Assembly (NCBI GenBank): GCA_029448655.1
Contig: JACCLO010000013.1
Location: forward strand, 372,001-436,000
Origin: Wolfiporia cocos
Taxonomy: Eukaryota; Basidiomycota; Agaricomycetes; Polyporales; Phaeolaceae
DNA: 64,000 nt
Reading direction: 5' to 3'
In this document: positions 52,224 to 62,800 of the stretch, piece after piece
How positions within the stretch are numbered: position 1 is the stretch's first letter
Layout: every line of letters starts with the position of its first letter
Position numbers and translations under genes: made by a program
The notes under the pieces: model-generated
Told to the model about the DNA's origin: nothing
What the model saw: the letters and a program-made list of their open reading frames with translations, nothing else
Databases searched by the model: none

Positions 52224-55200
52224 ATGTCGTCCTCCAGTGCCGCGCTGACGATCCACGATTACGAGATCACGTATAGTTCTTCGATTGTCACCTCTTACAA
52301 TATTGGCTAATTGAGTCGACAATAGTCTCGTGGACAATTATTGCACGATTGCAGTATCAGGTAAGTCGACCAGCGCCGAGGTATTCTAGTACTAATCTGT
52401 GTTACGAATATCTTAAAGCGCTACTCTTCTATGAAATCATCATTACCTGTGAGCAAGATGTTCAATTTGTCTGGACGAGCAATGCGAGAGGCTTCAAGGC
52501 AATGTTTCTCCTGAACAGATGTATCATGGTGACATTCGCCTGTGGATGCATACTCACTATCATCAATTTCACAACAATACCTGTATGGGCATGCTATCTA
52601 TTCGAACATGAATCTTCCATCCTGATACAATTTTAGGGGTGAACTGAACCGATCCAGATGTTTGCTTCTCGTAGATCTAATGTTGAGTCTCCTTTAGGGT
52701 GGAAGCAGCTTCAATCATTCCCGTATTTCTTACAATTATTAGCTATGCAACATGGCCCGGTAGGTGTCCCCGGAGTATCACATGTTCGATCTACTTACTG
52801 TCCATCGGGGCTCTAGTTTTCTCTGCACTTCGTGTTTTCGCCGTAACAGATCGCCAATGGCCTCTCGCCATATTGACATTCATACTGGGGGTTGTCCCAG
52901 TGGCTGCCAATATGGTGAATAATCATTCCAAGTAGTCTAACATTACATATTGACATGTAAGTTGTCAGAGCGCAGAAATATGCACCAGATATCTCAACAT
53001 TGACGGCGTTGTTGCAATATTCTCGGATATGCCAGACGTTGTAGAATCGCGGTACGCAAAACTCAAATTACCTAGTTAATCTAGCGCTTATTGATGAAAA
53101 TAGGTGTAAGTGCCACTCGATTTCTCCCTAAGGGCATTCAGGATGTTGAAGAATCAGGTTGAGGTTAGTAGAGATAGCAACACGAGTGTGTCTCATGGTC
53201 TCCGATGCCATTGTTATAATTGTCACATGGTTCAAGACTCGTCACTATGTACATAAGCTTGCCGGGCGAGTTTCTCTCGCGCGTGTCCTGGTCACGGATG
53301 GTGAGTCTTTTATGAAAATTGATATTTTTCCATCTGATAAATATCAGGTATAGTGTACTTCTTGTATGTCATCATCTGCCCGTCTCGTACTCAGCACCTG
53401 ACATCACTTAAGTGTCACAGATTTATCTGGGGCTTACAGCATTTTTCCTACGATTATAGCAATTTACCTGGGATTTATACGTCTAACTACAAGTTATCTA
53501 CGGGTTAACTCCCATTGCCACCACGACAAGCTCTTAACTGGGCTTATCAACCACATGACCAGCTTACGTAACGCTACGGCACCTTCCGGACCAATAGCAA
53601 CACTACAGCTACGTCATACAGGTCTCGCCCGTCAGAGCAAGACCAGCCACGTCATAGATCTTAGATCATAATGATAGGCCGAGCGCGGCACGCTCGCATA
53701 ATAATGTCCACAAGTACAAACAGTGCCTCGCGGCCTTGTACTATTGGGTCGGCCTTCTCGGCTTCCCACCGCCATAAGATCCTTGATCACAATGGCACCT
53801 CAGGCGCGCCACGCCTTCGCATAATAATGGCAACACGGCCAAATAGCACTATATTAGCATCAAGGCAATATCGCTATAGGCTCGGCCTTCTCGGCCATCC
53901 CACGGACTCGGCGTTCTCCAAGTCCCGGGCTTCTGCCATCACGGCGTTGCCCAAACACCGGTCCTCGCCTCGCGGCTAAGACCACCATATGTTCCGGTAA
54001 CCTTCCGGTCCGGACATATCACATGCTACGGTGCCTGCTGGCCCAATAGCATTACGACCTCGGCGTTCCGCCTTGGTCAACACACGATGACCGGCCAATC
54101 GCCATTATACCTCACGGTATCCGGCAACCGGCATCCATTATACCCGGGCTGCGCCCGTCTTCACATGTCCATCTAACGATGAGACCACACACTCTCTATT
54201 TTACCATTGGCCCGGCCATTACCGGCGGGCCACGGCCTTTGTAGAGTAGTCATAACACTTGGTCGCCCTTCTGGCAACCAAGCCCACATTCCTTATCGGG
54301 CATGTACTATACAGTAGCACATGACCCGTTATATATGTGTATATAAGTAGGGCCTTGACGGCCTATAACCTTAGTTCTATTCTTCTCGGCGTACGCCGTA
54401 GAAGAACCTTCCACCTACTACCGCGTCTGATAACCTCTACCTCACCTCGTCGCCTTAGTTCATCGCAAGGATACTGGCGTGGTGAGTCCCACAGAGCCAT
54501 CTGTGTCATAAGAATAGAACTACCTACCCCCCTGCGCCTCCTTAACTGGTGGCGCCTGGGTTTTTCCTCCAACAGGTGTCTGAGATAGCGCAGGGGCCGC
54601 TACTCTCCTGCAAAGGGGATGTATGCTCCGTGGTTGTGGATATGGGATATATCGGCGGCGGGCTTAGCGGCCTGCTGCCACCCAGTGGGGCGCTGCTTGC
54701 CTAATCAGCAGCATGCGTCCTGCGAACCCGGACTCCAGGGTTAAGGAGAGACGGCTGCTTCCTGGCAAGGTTGCGGCTGTCAGCGGTTGAGACCCGCCTA
54801 TTGGGAAAAGGGGACCGTCTGCCTGTGTGCGCGCAACCCCCTGTCTTGGCAATCCCTGTTCAGGGACCCAACACTACCAGTAGGATCCCCATAGGGATAT
54901 GCGCTTCGGCGTATTCCCTTAGTTGGGTGTGGGAATCTTCCAAAGCCGCCCCCCAGGCGTAAGGGGCCCGCTTGGGATCTCCTTTGGGGAATCCAAGTGG
55001 TGAGGTGGTGCGGCTCGCAAGGCCAAACCAGCCGAGGTCACTCGCGGTAACCAATAGCGTAAGTCCTACGGGCAGCTCGGTGTGCGAGCCTGGGTCAAAC
55101 GGATTTGGGGCCCCGTTGGAAGAGGATCGCGTAGCCCACCATCTTTGATGTGTGGAGCGCTGATCTCTCGCGATCTTTGATCGACAATGGTTTTTTAGCC

Positions 55201-58200
55201 CTGATGTGACACCCAGGTGGCTATAGATGGCAAGCCTTACCACTAAAGTGTGGACCGGTCGCGGTGTAATACTGCGACCACTTTCCAGCTCATCTCCGCG
55301 AGGAAATGGGCTGTGTATCCTATTCCCAACCATGTGACCCAGCCTGTCAAATGCTGGCAGTCACCGACTCTCTTTAGAAGGAAGTCGCGCGCTTCGATGA
55401 AGACACCTGTCGGCTAAATTCCGCGCGGCGTCCTGACAAGGGCGCCCCTAACCATGCCCCCGTTCTTCTTGTGTTAGACATGACCACTCAGCGTTGATCG
55501 CTGATGACGAGCTCTCTTTCAGGTACCCTGGTATCCCAGTCAATAAAGTAGATAAATATGTAGTTTTAGTGGCGGCTCCTAGTAGATAGCAATACTTGTA
55601 TTAGCTTAGAAACCGTCCAATAGCATTTGTATTCGCCTCTGGAAATCCTGCGTCGCCTGCTGGTTCCCAGGTTATCTAGCCTGGTTAAGGTCGCCTATGT
55701 ACATAAAAGGCAACCTTTACGTCTTACGGGTACACTTAGTCAATCGAAGAACGATACTAGTACCTGTTCCCTTAGACGTAGGATCGCGTACGCTTGGCAA
55801 ATATATGCTTATAACTATTATTACTGTGGGAATAACCTAGTACCAAGTCGATTAGGATTCACATAATCCGTCGGCGCCCGTTTGACTCCGGTCTTCGCTC
55901 CTGAAAAGGGGATTCGGGTTATTTGAGCATCTGTCATCTGGTCACATGTCATAAGAACCTTTGAACGGGGGCACCCCTTCCGGTAATGGAATTCCTGAAA
56001 AGGAAATTACCATCCGTTTGGGAAGAGACGTCTGACAAGCGTCTATAAATAATTGGGTACAGCGCTGTTTCCACCAGCCACCCACGTACAAACAGATCGC
56101 AACAAGATTACTTCATTGAATCTTGCAATCTGGGTTAGAGGAAAGGAAAACAAGGGACACACGCTATTGATACGCGTTCTCTTGAAGTGTAGCGGAGGCC
56201 GCAAGGCTTCTAGAATCACACTTCATTCGGCATTCTCGCACAATCGCCGAATTCACAACCGATTTCCAATCGGTCCCCCCCTGTATTGAAATCGACAATT
56301 TCGCACGCCACTCGCAAAATTCGTCACGAGGCTAGCTACCTCACTTTTGATTTCACTTCGATTCAACTTTTCTCTGTGGGGAGAATAACCGAATTCGAAA
56401 AATACAACTTAGCAATTCAATGCGATCGTCCGCAAAAGGTCTCGAAGAAGCACTCGAAAACTTCCAGAGATAACAAGGGAGCCCCCCTTATTAGGACAAT
56501 CAAGCCGATTTGGCAAATCGGTTATCATTTATTTGCTTGGTTTACGGAAACCTGCGTCGTCGAGACACGCAATAAATAAATCCGGATCTGTATCCTTACG
56601 CTAAGAAAGGATTACATCTCGTCACTACATCGAATATGGGCCTGGAAAACCCTTCGATTCCGACAAACTAGGGCTTGGAAACCTTAGTATAAAAATCTGG
56701 TCGCATATGCGAGCGACTACTGGATACAGCCGTATATGGATATACGTCAAGAATACCTTCGGCCCACATCCACCCACCCTTATCTGGGTATAGAGGCGGT
56801 TTAACCTCTTTAAAAAACCAAAACCATCTGGATAGGTTCGATCGGGAGATCAAACGTGAAAGAGGGGGTGGAAACCCTAATTTCGCACCTAGGACCTTAA
56901 CAAGTCCACTATCCCACGCTTACAAATGTACCTTACGGTCATTAAAGCAACAAAACGACATGCACTAAGAGGCCTGATTACCCTCATTCATGCTCGTACT
57001 GTCCTATTCGTATATGGACGACAACCCTGTAATAGGAATATAGTAGCTATCTATCCAATAGCGAAATATATCCTTCCCCAACGATCATCCCAGTTCCCAC
57101 GCTTACAATGTCATACTCAATCGAAGAACGACTTTAACGACATACAAGCACTTTGGAAACTACCGTCATCGCCACCACGTGACCTCAGCCCTTACGGGAT
57201 ACACCTTTACGAGACAACTCCTGACAAGGATGTATGTTCTCACGGTTACCCAACAAGGCCTCACTACGGCAACGACACTACAGTATTAGGGAATACAATC
57301 ATAAGCATTGAACATAATGCACAATGATTAGTACCTATACTATGGGGTTTTACACGAGAAGCCTACTCGTTAATAAATAGTGCATACAACCACGAAGGCA
57401 CAGCTTCATTCCGGAACTTACGACTCCGAAGAGATCGCTACTTAGAAGCAATCTAACTAGGGGACACAACCCCTGTAACAAATGGGCATTGACAAATGTC
57501 TCACGCTTAGTACTTGCGATACTAGGGAGGCGACGCCTCATAAACGTTCATAAGGCGACGCCCTTTAATAACCGTTCAACCGCATAAGTCGTACAAAGTA
57601 GGATTACCCCTGTACAAGCACCAAGCCTAAGACACCCGCCACGCGAATGAAGGAACTTGCAATCCCATTCACCGCTAGGCAATAGACGTCGAAAAAGCAC
57701 CGCTATGTTACACTCAATGGGTACTACGCATAAGCAACATATCCGCCCAAGGGCTCGAAGAGACACTAGAAAATCTCCAGAGCTAACAGTGAAGCCCTCA
57801 CTCTAAGGAATATCGCACAATGCTATCCGAAACACGTACAACGACACAATGCACCCTCTAATATGCTTGGCAAGCTATTGGAGTACAGATTACTAGTAGA
57901 CTCAAAGGCACTATATGAGGAACATTTCCATATCGCCTTCTACTACGAGTAACGTCATAAGCAAAAGCAACAATCCGACAAAGGTCGCGAAAAGGCACTA
58001 GAACACCTTCAGCGATAACAGGAGAGCCCCTCCTTTCTAGGATCCGCGTGCACAATGACAATACACTCTAGTAACACGACTACACTTCCCTAACAACGGC
58101 ATTTGACCTTTCGGTCATCACGCGTTGATAATCGCTAGTAACGGCATTTAGCACTCTGCTATCACGCGTTACAAATCAATAAGGAATAAAATCGCCTTCC

Positions 58201-59882
58201 ACGCTCAGGCTCCATCCACAAGTCCTGAAACTCCCATTTATCCCTGTTCAATTAACAAATTGAAGCAGCACCATAACGGCATTTGACACATCGTCATCAC
58301 GCGTTATACCGCTCTTGGGACGTACATAATGAGGAATAGTTTCATCAGGGACGATGAAACCTAAAGCGGGGGTAATGTCACAGATTTATCTGGGGCTTAC
58401 AGCATTTTTCCTACGATTATAGCAATTTACCTGGGATTTATACGTCTAACTACAAGTTATCTACGGGTTAACTCCCATTGCCACCACGACAAGCTCTTAA
58501 CTGGGCTTATCAACCACATGACCAGCTTACGTAACGCTACGGCACCTTCCGGACCAATAGCAACACTACAGCTACGTCATACAGGTCTCGCCCGTCAGAG
58601 CAAGACCAGCCACGTCATAGATCTTAGATCATAATGATAGGCCGAGCGCGGCACGCTCGCATAATAATGTCCACAAGTACAAACAGTGCCTCGCGGCCTT
58701 GTACTATTGGGTCGGCCTTCTCGGCTTCCCACCGCCATAAGATCCTTGATCACAATGGCACCTCAGGCGCGCCACGCCTTCGCATAATAATGGCAACACG
58801 GCCAAATAGCACTATATTAGCATCAAGGCAATATCGCTATAGGCTCGGCCTTCTCGGCCATCCCACGGACTCGGCGTTCTCCAAGTCCCGGGCTTCTGCC
58901 ATCACGGCGTTGCCCAAACACCGGTCCTCGCCTCGCGGCTAAGACCACCATATGTTCCGGTAACCTTCCGGTCCGGACATATCACATGCTACGGTGCCTG
59001 CTGGCCCAATAGCATTACGACCTCGGCGTTCCGCCTTGGTCAACACACGATGACCGGCCAATCGCCATTATACCTCACGGTATCCGGCAACCGGCATCCA
59101 TTATACCCGGGCTGCGCCCGTCTTCACATGTCCATCTAACGATGAGACCACACACTCTCTATTTTACCATTGGCCCGGCCATTACCGGCGGGCCACGGCC
59201 TTTGTAGAGTAGTCATAACACTTGGTCGCCCTTCTGGCAACCAAGCCCACATTCCTTATCGGGCATGTACTATACAGTAGCACATGACCCGTTATATATG
59301 TGTATATAAGTAGGGCCTTGACGGCCTATAACCTTAGTTCTATTCTTCTCGGCGTACGCCGTAGAAGAACCTTCCACCTACTACCGCGTCTGATAACCTC
59401 TACCTCACCTCGTCGCCTTAGTTCATCGCAAGGATACTGGCGTGGTGAGTCCCACAGAGCCATCTGTGTCATTAAGGATCTTGCTCATTCTCAACATTGT
59501 GAGCATGATATTGTTCTTCCGTCAGGTAGGCTTCCTTTGTCTTATTACAACCATATCATCTGTTCATTATTTCTCTCAGATAACTCTTTCTTTCGCGGCA
59601 CTTGTCACTGCGTTCGTCGACTCCGGGAACTTCATGTTGCGTGTTTCTTACGCATTCCACAGGATCACATCTATATTTATCGCCCGCCTCATGCTGCATC
59701 TCCGTGAGGCCTGTTTTTCGCCAGAAGATCCTACTGGATTTTACAGCAGATTCGAAACAACTTTGAAGTTTGAAGGGCATCTATCCAGCCTTGATAGGCT
59801 GGATGACTCACAATTAGGGACCGGCGATGGTACCACGCAAATACTCTTCGAGTACGGCGGATCGGACATGGAGGATTATTGA
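52224..59882 (+). CDS. DUF6533 membrane protein gene interrupted by an LTR element
   Basis: Multi-pass membrane protein of the agaricomycete DUF6533 family (function unknown). Confident exons: 52224-52270, 52326-52360, 52419-52582, part of 52690-52930, about 53159-53300, 53348-53363, then after the insertion 59477-59525, 59580-59611 and 59663-59882. The N-terminus MSSSSAALTIHDYEITLVDN leads to the family signature ALLFYEIIITCEQDVQFVW and FLLNRCIM. Later helices include ALVFSALRVFAV and VCLMVSDAIVIIVTW. Across the insertion the frame reads DGIVYFLILLILNIV, the normal family sequence, and the end has ITSIFIARLMLHLREA. The 6-kb element sits in the intron starting at 53364. Exons between 52583 and 53159 are uncertain. 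Whether a correct mRNA is still made is doubtful. Confidence 0.7.
53413..54508 (+). repeat. 5' L​TR of the non-autonomous element
   Basis: 1096 bp; the second LTR matches it at a constant shift of 4963 bp and I saw no difference. It contains a TATATAA box at 54340-54346 and a predicted transcript start near the A at 54373. Confidence 0.92.
54340..54346 (+). promoter_or_regulatory. TATA box of the non-autonomous element
   Basis: TATATAA lies 33 nt upstream of the A at 54373, which opens AGTTCTATTCTT, the segment complementary to the primer site just inside the LTR. The 3' LTR repeats the box at 59303-59309. Confidence 0.6.
54510..54522 (+). other. Self-complementary primer binding site
   Basis: AAGAATAGAACTA, one base after the LTR end, is a perfect 13-nt complement of TAGTTCTATTCTT in the LTR (54372-54384) at the predicted transcript start. 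The layout, including the one-base gap, equals that of the chromovirus in this window. Confidence 0.65.
54523..58360 (+). other. Internal region of the non-autonomous element
   Basis: The first ~850 bp (to about 55370) is GC-rich with several potential stems, e.g. AACCC...GGGTT at 54725-54742 and AGACGG...CCGTCT (about 54749 and 54807). Antisense frames at 54664-54852 and 54860-55333 are open but unidentified. Further on, a ~60-bp segment (CGAAGAAGCACTCGAAAACT and relatives, then TAACA..GGAGCCC) occurs three times in diverged form near 56434, 57746 and 57975. Three related hairpins lie at 58095-58305. No intact ORF of retrotransposon type is present. Confidence 0.6.
58095..58305 (+). repeat. 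Three copies of an AACGGCATTT...ACGCGTT hairpin
   Basis: 58095-58126, 58140-58170 and 58275-58305 each start AACGGCATTT and end TCACGCGTT or close to it, with an inner inverted pair in the first (TGACC TTTC GGTCA). The loops vary while stems are kept, as expected for a folded RNA or DNA element near the 3' end of the transposon. Confidence 0.65.
58361..58375 (+). other. Polypurine tract of the non-autonomous element
   Basis: CTAAAGCGGGGGTAA directly abuts the 3' LTR, orienting the element on the plus strand, the same direction as the interrupted gene. Confidence 0.6.
58376..59471 (+). repeat. 3' LTR of the non-autonomous element
   Basis: 1096 bp, apparently identical to 53413-54508. The base after it starts the second TTAAG copy. 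Confidence 0.92.
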
Positions 59883-62800
59883 TACGGTCACATTACTTGC
59901 ATGGAATCCCGGTGCCAATTCTGCAAAGAATTGAAGACGGCGTCTAATGAATTTGACGATGGATCGAAATAGTTGCCACTGAGGACCCGAGCATCCACTT
60001 CTCCTTTTTTCAGCTGTCTCACGACCTGGAAGCGTATAGACTCGTTAATGATGGCGTACCAGGCTTCGAGAAGATTGTTTGATTTAAACCAAAAGAATCT
60101 TCCAATCGTAAATCATAAAGTCTAAAGCAATGACTGAAACCTAGATAGCGTGCTATATTGCTGCTCGCGGATGCCCGCATGGAGGTTGCAATTAGCTAGT
60201 TAGGTGTCTTGATCGGCGGCACCAAGTCTGGTCTTCTTTCGAAGACGCTTTCAATGGCCTAGGCAAATGTAGACGAAAAAAAGGGTTTATCACTATCTGG
60301 ATGTTCAGCATGCTGCTCATAGCGGAAATATCATCCTGAAGCGGTCTCACGGTATCTGACGCAAACACACAAGCTAAGGAACATTGCAGAAATGCCGCTT
60401 CGCCAGGTGCATTGTCCCGCTTGCGAATAGCCAGGAACGAAGCAACACCTCAAGGAAAGCAAGAGTATAGGCTACAAACACTTTTTCTCAATGCTGCGAG
60501 CCCATGCGTTGCCGGATCACCCAATCACTGAAGAACTCGCTGAGATACAACACGAGCGGGTGCATTTGCCGCATCAATTGAGAAGCTCAGCCACTGGCGC
60601 GTTTGACACGCGGGAATCGTCACGTGGTCGCGTCAAAGGCCACTCGCGTAGGTTGCGATATCCCACTAGCCCTCAAAACGTAGGCTAGTGGCCCCAGAAA
60701 ATTCTGAGGTACAAACAAGTTCCACGATACTCGTTACAAATGGTTTCCAGATGACTTGAAGGAACGGGGCGTAGAGCAATCATTTTCTTCCCCATCCCTT
60801 TTCATTCCTCCCGTAAAAAGACCACGCGGTTGTACCTAAGGAAAGCGGAAGAAATTGAAAATCGAAGTATAGTAGAATCGGCGTTATATTTTGAGAGACC
60901 TTTCGTGATCCCTCTTATTCGCAGTAGAAAAATCACTTTCGGATGAGCAAATTGTACAGGAGGACCCGTACCCGAGTTGCAGGTGTTTAGAAGCTCTCAA
61001 AGGTCGTAAAAAATGCAGCAAAGATGGTCGCACTTTAGACATAGCTAATCAATCATTATCTCTCATACAGCTGATACTGTACCCTTATGCTACGATTCCC
61101 TCTCTCAAAAATTCAAAACTTCCTTTAAATACTTCCCAACACGCTCAGGCTCCCACCATTTCCCCCGAACACCTGGAATAGCCCGGCATAAGGCCCAGTA
61201 AAGCGAGCAACAGAATTTATCACCGAAAACACTCTACTTTAGGCAAGCCGTGCGCTTGATCAGCTTGCTAGCTATATGGGAACTGCGAGCATGGTCTTTT
61301 ACGTTCTTGGCCGCTACATGCAGCAACGGAGAGAAGCATGCTTTCTTACAGTGGAGGACCCCTGTAGGAACCGCTATGTGTCCAAACGCCGGATACCCTG
61401 ATCGTTTTCTCTTACATCTTTTGATCAGTTACTATCAGCGTCAAACACGTCGTAGTCCAAAACATCGAACGCCAGCCTCTATAAAGCAGACTTAACGTCA
61501 GAAGCTGGGCTGCGCATTGCTCTCCGTAGTTCATCATTACCTAACAAGTGATCCAGCGTGGACGCTAAGCATACCGGATATCCATGGTATGTAGACCAGC
61601 TTTGCTGGCGTTTACCTAGCAGTGTTTGATAATCCAGGTAAATATGCACCAGACAAAAACGCATTTGAATCTATTCTATGCAGACTTTATGCCTCAACAT
61701 AGAATTGAACTGTTCTTGATTGTGTTCAAGGAGGAAAAACCGTATGCTTATGCATCAGCAAAAGGCGAGATAGTAGATAAGCATAGATAAAGCGATGTCA
61801 GACTGGTATACGTTATCAGACCGATTTGGGCCGATAAAATATGTTTTGTATTTTGACATCTGGGAAAATACCGGGGCATCCGGTAAACTGTTGCAAAGTC
61901 GCGGGTGGCATCTGGTGAATACTGGGAAACTCACAGAGGCATCTGGTGGATTGTTGCGCAGTTGTAGAGGCATCTGGTGAATTGTTGCGAACTTACAAGG
62001 GCCCCCGGTGAAAGGTTTCAAGTCAGCCACCAGATGCCAGGCCTCATGGGCCAGAATGTATTGACTCAGACATTATATTGGGACCAATCGCCCAGACTGA
62101 TGAATAATCTGAAGCACTCGAGGTACGTCAAAACTTATTTATTGCGCGCGATTACATAATGAGTACTACAAATGGCACAGTGTCATGATCCTCTCGTTCA
62201 TCATGCATATGATTTGAATTCTTTCTCTTAACCTGACCACGCCCGGCGCAGTCCTGATGAGGATGCTAACGTAAATCAGGCAAAGCTCAAACATTCTGTG
62301 GCGCAGAGTCTAGCAAAATTCAGGGACGCCTTAAACGCCATGACTTATTCATCTCAGTGTTTCACTTGAGACCCTGAATAAGCCCATTCAATTATTAAGA
62401 TTCCCAATATTTTTCCCAAACCGACTGCCTTCTGCAATCTAGAATGGCTCAGCTGCATAATGTCCGGAGAAAAAACCGTACACGGTGTCATTTATGCGGC
62501 ATATGTAGATTGTTACATACGAGTGGCTCGCGCGCAACTGGGGAGTGACCCTCGCGCCTTACGACCATGATACATCATCTGTTCTTCTCTGCATATAGCC
62601 GGTTGCGATGCGCGACTGGCAAATTTTCACCGATTCATATTTGGCACTTTATGCTCGTTGCCAGCTCGTTCATGATCACCCATGTCTAACTTCTGCATCA
62701 TCAATGATAGAAGTGCTCGCGTCCCTAATGATGGAGGTATCTATGAAATTTAGCGAGGAATCATCCGATGATGTACGGTGTCAGCGCTACTGGGTTAGGG

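Larger units (their letters stand above)
53413..59471 (+). mobile_element. Non-autonomous LTR retrotransposon without gag-pol
   Basis: A 6059-bp element with two 1096-bp LTRs (53413-54508 and 58376-59471), TGTCACAG...CTGTGTCA termini and a 5-bp target duplication TTAAG (53408-53412 and 59472-59476). The internal 3867 bp contains no gag, protease, RT or integrase; only short or antisense frames. It keeps the cis signals: promoter, primer site one base after the 5' LTR, and polypurine tract AAAGCGGGGGTAA before the 3' LTR. Large size with long LTRs and no coding region fits the LARD-type description. Enzymes of an autonomous Gypsy relative are presumably borrowed. Confidence 0.92.

Noticed and set aside
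53671..53979. 102-codon frame present in both LTRs (also 58634-58942)
   Set aside because: It is duplicated only because the LTR is duplicated, has no domain, and begins downstream of no promoter signal.
54860..55333. 157-codon antisense frame inside the non-autonomous LTR element
   Set aside because: No domain and opposite to the element's orientation; treated as a by-product of the GC-rich leader.
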